Shown here: piece after piece, positions 15,766 through 19,419 of the stretch
How the letters are laid out: every line of letters begins with the position of its first letter
How positions within the stretch are numbered: position 1 is the stretch's first letter
Assembly (NCBI GenBank): GCA_002367635.1
Contig: DFDI01000074.1
Span: forward strand, 1,521-20,939
Direction: 5' to 3'
Length of the DNA: 19,419 bases
Source: Betaproteobacteria bacterium UBA3031
Lineage (GTDB): Bacteria; Pseudomonadota; Gammaproteobacteria; Burkholderiales; Eutrophovitaceae
Translations under genes and position numbers: made by a program
Notes under the pieces: generated by a model
Seen by the model: the letters and a program-made list of their open reading frames with translations, nothing else
Databases searched by the model: none
What the model was told of the DNA's origin: nothing

Positions 15766-15797
15766 TAATACTTTTCCTAACGGTGAAAAAAGCGCGA

Positions 15798-15826
15798 ATT
15801 ATACAGCATAAACTGTAATTAGTTAA
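15798..15826 (-). promoter_or_regulatory. rpsO promoter
   Basis: Minus-strand TTAACT (15821-15826) and a perfect TATAAT (15798-15803) are 17 bases apart. The -35 overlaps the truB stop region. Transcription would begin near 15791, about 25 bases before rpsO. Confidence 0.65.
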
Positions 15827-16745
15827 CAATCGTAGTATTACGAGCACTCTGGATATACTCTTGCGACATCAAACGCTTAGCTTTTAGTAACCCGGTATCG
15901 GTTAAATCACCCAGTCCAACAAAAATTTCATCGTGTGTGTAAACCGAAACAGCTCCAGCGGCACATTCTGAGTACGAGATTTCTGTCTCAACTCCATTCG
16001 TAAATCCCCGCTCAAGGTTCGGCATCAGCGAAATCCGAGGCAAGTGGGATAGTGAAAAATCTATATCTTTCAATAATTTAGGCCTAAAACACAACTCTTC
16101 TTCTTCGATCCTCTCCATGGTAATACCTTCTGAAATCGAGATGTCACCCAAGCCCGTGCGTCTTAACGACGTCAAATAACCATCTGTCCCCAAGCTCAGT
16201 GCAATATCCTCAGCAAGAACTCTAATATACGTACCTTTAGAGCAAGAGACGAAAAGATTCAACACATCATCTGCCTTCTTAACGATTGATAATGAGTGAA
16301 TCGTGATTCGCCGCTTGGCACGCGGAATCGTTTTCCCTTGACGAGCTAATTTATATAGCGGCTTACCATCGACCTTTATCGCACTGTGCATTGGTGGCAG
16401 CTGCTCTGAATCGCCGGTAAATAATGTAACGGCCGTGTCCAATCCAGCGTCGTCAATCGATGCGAGCTTTGTTTGTGACAAGTCACCCTCGGCGTCACCC
16501 GTTGTACTCCGGTAGCCAAGCCTTACGGTTGACTCATACGATTTACTTGAATCACTAAAGAAGCTGATGAACTTAGTTGCCTCTCCGATACAAATGGGCA
16601 GCAAGCCTGAGGCGAGCGGATCGAGCGTTCCCGCATATCCAGCTTTCGCGTTCCCGAACAGCCGCCTCACTTGCTGCAGGGCACGATTAGAAGACATGCC
16701 GCAGGGCTTATCTAGCAATAAAATTCCATTGTAACTATGCGGCAT
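15819..16745 (-). CDS. truB: tRNA pseudouridine(55) synthase TruB
   Basis: TruB makes pseudouridine 55 in the T-loop of tRNAs. The 308-residue protein has normal length. NGILLLDKPCGMSSN (6-20) and GYAGTLDPLASGLLPICIGEATK hold the catalytic Asp42. YKLARQGKTIPRAKR and CSKGTYIRVLAEDIALSLG are the other tRNA-binding blocks, followed by a divergent PUA-like C-terminus. A strong AGGAGGT (16751-16757) lies just before the ATG at 16745. It follows rbfA in the infB operon; the spacer after it carries the rpsO promoter. Confidence 0.97.
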   Translation of the reverse strand: MPHSYNGILLLDKPCGMSSNRALQQVRRLFGNAKAGYAGTLDPLASGLLPICIGEATKFISFFSDSSKSYESTVRLGYRSTTGDAEGDLSQTKLASIDDAGLDTAVTLFTGDSEQLPPMHSAIKVDGKPLYKLARQGKTIPRAKRRITIHSLSIVKKADDVLNLFVSCSKGTYIRVLAEDIALSLGTDGYLTSLRRTGLGDISISEGITMERIEEEELCFRPKLLKDIDFSLSHLPRISLMPNLERGFTNGVETEISYSECAAGAVSVYTHDEIFVGLGDLTDTGLLKAKRLMSQEYIQSARNTTIVN

Positions 16746-16781
16746 ACCTTACCTCCTAAACTCGTAGGATGATCTTGTACT

Positions 16782-17135
16782 TTAAGTCTTGAGATTTGCT
16801 TCGGAGAGGAGTCGGCTGATCCGATCACCATGCTCGAGCGTATCGTCATATTTAAACGAAATGTGAGGTGCCACCCTCATGTTTAAATTTTTAGCGATAT
16901 GCGTACGCACGAAACCTTGTGCCTTATTGAGGATATCCTCAATCGTCGACTTATCGTGATCTTCACCCAATCGTGTGAAAAAAACTTTAGCGAAAGAACT
17001 GTCTGGGCTCACAGCAACATCCGTGATGGTTATTTGTCCCACACGAGGGTCTCTGACTTTGGATCGAATCAACTCCGAGATCTCGCGAAGCAAATAATCT
17101 CTAAGCCGCCCTGACCTTTGTGTGCTTTTACCCAA
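16782..17135 (-). CDS. rbfA: 30S ribosome-binding factor RbfA
   Basis: RbfA is a KH-fold factor for late 30S maturation and 16S 5' end processing. The 117-residue product shows LLREISELIRSKVRDPRVGQITITDVAVSPD (15-45), AKVFFTRLG and RVAPHISFKYDDTLEHGDRISRLL, the conserved C-terminal block. The only sensible start is TTG at 17135; a TGA lies three codons upstream in frame, and no ATG or GTG precedes the first helix. No good ribosome binding site is visible, so translation may depend on infB, whose stop is 22 bases upstream. Confidence 0.95.
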   Translation of the reverse strand: MGKSTQRSGRLRDYLLREISELIRSKVRDPRVGQITITDVAVSPDSSFAKVFFTRLGEDHDKSTIEDILNKAQGFVRTHIAKNLNMRVAPHISFKYDDTLEHGDRISRLLSEANLKT

Positions 17136-17157
17136 AAGAAATCATCTAATAAATGCG

Positions 17158-19419
17158 TTATAACGACCGGGCAATTTCAACAACCTCATATATTTCAAGT
17201 TGGTCACCTTCATTGATGTCGGCAAAGTTCTTAATGGATAATCCGCATTCAAACCCAGATTTCACTTCTCTAACATCATCTTTAAAGCGCTTGAGTGTAT
17301 CTAACTCGCCCTCATGAATCACAACATTGTCTCGAAGCAATCGTACTGAGGAGCCACGCTTGACTAAACCTTCAAGGACATAACACCCCGCTACAGCACC
17401 CACTTTAGAAATTCTAAATACTTGCCTGATTTCAACCAAACCAAGTGTCTCTTCTTTTCTGTCAGGTGAGAGTAAACCACTTAGGGCGGCTTTCACTTCG
17501 TCAACAGCATCATAAATAATGTTGTAGTAACGCACATCGATACCATGCGTTTGAATCAACTTTCTCGCGCCAGCATCTGCTCGGGCATTAAACCCAATAA
17601 TCACTGCGTTTGAGGCTAAGGCAAGGTTAATATCTGAATCATTAATACCGCCCACACCCGAGTGCACAATGTTGACCTGAACCTCTTCAGTGGATAAACG
17701 CGTCAATGAATGACCCAATGCCTCACTAGAACCCTGAACATCAGCCTTAATAATCAGCGCTAAAGACTTAACTGCGCCTGCTTTAAGTTGATCAAACATG
17801 TTTTCCAATTTAGTCGACTGTTGCTTGGCAAGCTTGACCTCTCGGAACTTACCTTGACGGAACAGCGCGATTTCTCGGGCCTTTTTTTCATCCTGCAGCA
17901 CAATAATTTCTTCTCCCGCCGCGGGCACGTCCGATAACCCCTGGACTTCGACCGGAATCGATGGGCCAGCTGACTCGACCGATAATCCATTTTCATCGAC
18001 CATGGATCGAACTCGACCGAACACCGCACCAGCCAATAAAACGTCTCCTCGGTTAAGCGTACCTTCGCGCACTAGAATTGTTGCAACGGGACCTCGTCCT
18101 TTATCCAATCTGGCTTCAATCACGACTCCTCTTGCCGCAGTTTTAACGGGCGCCTTTAAATCAAGCATTTCAGCTTGCAGCAGAATGGAATCTAATAACC
18201 CATCGATTCCTTCCCCAGTTTTAGCAGAGACGTGTGCGAACATCGTGTCTCCACCCCAGTCTTCCCCAATAACCTCATGTTGACTTAATTCTTGCTTGAC
18301 ACGTTCCGGATTCGATTCGGGTTTATCAATCTTATTAACCGCCACGATGAGGGGCGTACCTCCCGCTTTAGCATGATTAATCGCCTCAATTGTTTGAGGC
18401 ATAACGCCATCATCTGAGGCAACTACAAGCACAACAATGTCGGTTGCCTTAGCCCCACGAGCACGCATCGCGGTAAACGCCTCGTGACCCGGAGTATCTA
18501 AAAACGTAACCATTCCTTTCGGCGTATTGACGTGATAGGCGCCAATGTGCTGAGTAATACCACCCGCCTCGCCACCCGCCACTCGAGTCGTTCTGATGAA
18601 ATCCAAAAGAGAGGTTTTACCATGGTCGACATGCCCCATAACTGTGACAACGGGCGCTCTTGGCTCACGCGGCACGTCCTGATCGGCACTTTCCACTAGG
18701 AAGGCTTGTGGGTCCTCTGTTTTTGCCAACTTCCCAATATGACCCATTTCATCGACCACAATCATCGCAGTTTCTTGATCAATCACCTGATTGATCGTAA
18801 CCATTTGGCCAAGCTTCATGAACACTTTGATGACTTCAGCTGCCTTGACTGACATTTTGTGAGCAAGCTCTGATAGGGAAATTGTTTCTGGAACAAGCAC
18901 CTCACGCACAATAACCTCTTGCGGCGCTGCTGCAGCGTTGTCTGCCCCATGACCTTTTCGATTTCTATTTCTGCCCGAATTTCTCCAACCGTCGCGCCCA
19001 CCTGATCCCGAGTAACCACCCCGCGTCTTGATCCCGCGCTTTTTGCTTTCCGCGTCAAAACGTTCCTGATTCTCTTTTTTCTTAATGGCTTTTTTGGCTT
19101 CGTCTTTTGTGATCGGGCTATGCAGCGTGCCCTCTGGGGCTTTAGCTTTAGCTTTGCTTTTCTCTACTTCTTTTTTACCCGATACCTCAGGTTCTTTTGC
19201 AGCAATCAGCTCCGCGGCGACGGCCTCTTTCTTATCTTGCCGACGCTTCTTATCTTCTTCCTTTTGAATGATCTCGGCTGCTTGAATAGCCCTCAGATCT
19301 GCCTGACGCTTAGCCTCTCTTTCACGCTTGAGTTGCTCCGCAGTCTTTTTAACAGAAGATAATGGAAGACTTGGCGCCACATCCGGCGCAATAGTTTTAA
19401 CCACTTCCTTGGCTTCAAC
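17158..19419 (-). CDS. infB: Translation initiation factor IF-2 (5' end beyond the window)
   Basis: IF-2 is the GTPase that brings initiator fMet-tRNA to the 30S subunit and promotes subunit joining. The frame is open to the window edge at 19419, so the start lies outside; the GTG at 19404 is not the true start, since betaproteobacterial IF-2 carries a further N-terminal domain. The 753 visible residues begin with a charged Lys/Glu/Ala-rich coiled linker, then a Gly/Arg-rich stretch (about 133-158), an IF2_N domain (about 175-225), the G domain with GHVDHGKT (about 262-269), DTPGHE and NKIDKPE, and domains II to IV ending in GDQLEIYEVVEIARSL. It heads the infB-rbfA-truB operon seen here; nusA is expected upstream. 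Confidence 0.97.
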   Translation of the reverse strand, partial: VEAKEVVKTIAPDVAPSLPLSSVKKTAEQLKREREAKRQADLRAIQAAEIIQKEEDKKRRQDKKEAVAAELIAAKEPEVSGKKEVEKSKAKAKAPEGTLHSPITKDEAKKAIKKKENQERFDAESKKRGIKTRGGYSGSGGRDGWRNSGRNRNRKGHGADNAAAAPQEVIVREVLVPETISLSELAHKMSVKAAEVIKVFMKLGQMVTINQVIDQETAMIVVDEMGHIGKLAKTEDPQAFLVESADQDVPREPRAPVVTVMGHVDHGKTSLLDFIRTTRVAGGEAGGITQHIGAYHVNTPKGMVTFLDTPGHEAFTAMRARGAKATDIVVLVVASDDGVMPQTIEAINHAKAGGTPLIVAVNKIDKPESNPERVKQELSQHEVIGEDWGGDTMFAHVSAKTGEGIDGLLDSILLQAEMLDLKAPVKTAARGVVIEARLDKGRGPVATILVREGTLNRGDVLLAGAVFGRVRSMVDENGLSVESAGPSIPVEVQGLSDVPAAGEEIIVLQDEKKAREIALFRQGKFREVKLAKQQSTKLENMFDQLKAGAVKSLALIIKADVQGSSEALGHSLTRLSTEEVQVNIVHSGVGGINDSDINLALASNAVIIGFNARADAGARKLIQTHGIDVRYYNIIYDAVDEVKAALSGLLSPDRKEETLGLVEIRQVFRISKVGAVAGCYVLEGLVKRGSSVRLLRDNVVIHEGELDTLKRFKDDVREVKSGFECGLSIKNFADINEGDQLEIYEVVEIARSL

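Noticed and set aside
1..19419. CRISPR arrays, tRNA or rRNA genes, insertion sequences, phage or defence genes
   Set aside because: No spaced repeats, tRNA-like cloverleaf sequence, transposase motif or defence domain was recognised on either strand.

Overview
The window is a conserved housekeeping region from a proteobacterium, most likely a betaproteobacterium. The run guaA-guaB-(small exported protein)-rnfH-ratA, with smpB divergent, the pair site-2 protease-trpS, and a long TrpRS with a four-cysteine motif are typical of Betaproteobacteria. The chain infB-rbfA-truB-rpsO-pnp is the order also seen in gammaproteobacteria and some betaproteobacteria. By eye, base composition is moderate (mid-40s percent GC) in the housekeeping genes and more A+T-rich in the first 3 kb. 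The genus cannot be named from the sequence alone.

Layout. Positions 1-253 hold the N-terminus of an MFS transporter on the minus strand, followed by a 356-base gap with regulatory-looking sequence. Positions 610-2785 hold egtD and egtB, an overlapping pair for ergothioneine biosynthesis. A short decayed fragment of a sucrose-phosphorylase-type GH13 gene (2795-3001, minus) separates this segment from guaA and guaB (3064-6155, minus). A small secreted helical protein (6236-6541, plus) converges on rnfH and ratA (minus). smpB (plus) is divergent from ratA. trpS and a site-2-protease-like M50 metalloprotease form a minus-strand pair (7847-9715). A gamma-glutamyltransferase-family gene (9891-11465, plus) converges on an acetolactate-synthase-like ThDP enzyme (11472-13148, minus). 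After a strong terminator, the rest is the minus-strand RNA and translation cluster infB (cut by the window edge), rbfA, truB, rpsO and pnp.

How the genes work together. guaB and guaA take IMP to GMP. smpB, infB, rbfA, rpsO, truB, trpS and pnp serve ribosome assembly, translation, rescue and RNA decay. egtD and egtB form an accessory thiol-antioxidant module. The EgtB carries the Tyr-Tyr pair of the type II enzymes, and no egtA or egtC lies beside it, so cysteine is probably the sulfur donor.

I did not find an obviously new multi-gene system. The points most worth a second look are the GH13_18 gene scar at the edge of the egt segment, the type II EgtB, the Fe-S-type cysteine motif in TrpRS, a Glu-to-Asp change at the ThDP-activating position of the acetolactate-synthase-like protein, the structured rpsO-pnp leader with a TTG start for pnp, and the SoxK-like small protein. 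Three start positions differ from the longest reading frame: guaB at 6155, pnp at 15380 and rnfH at 6862.
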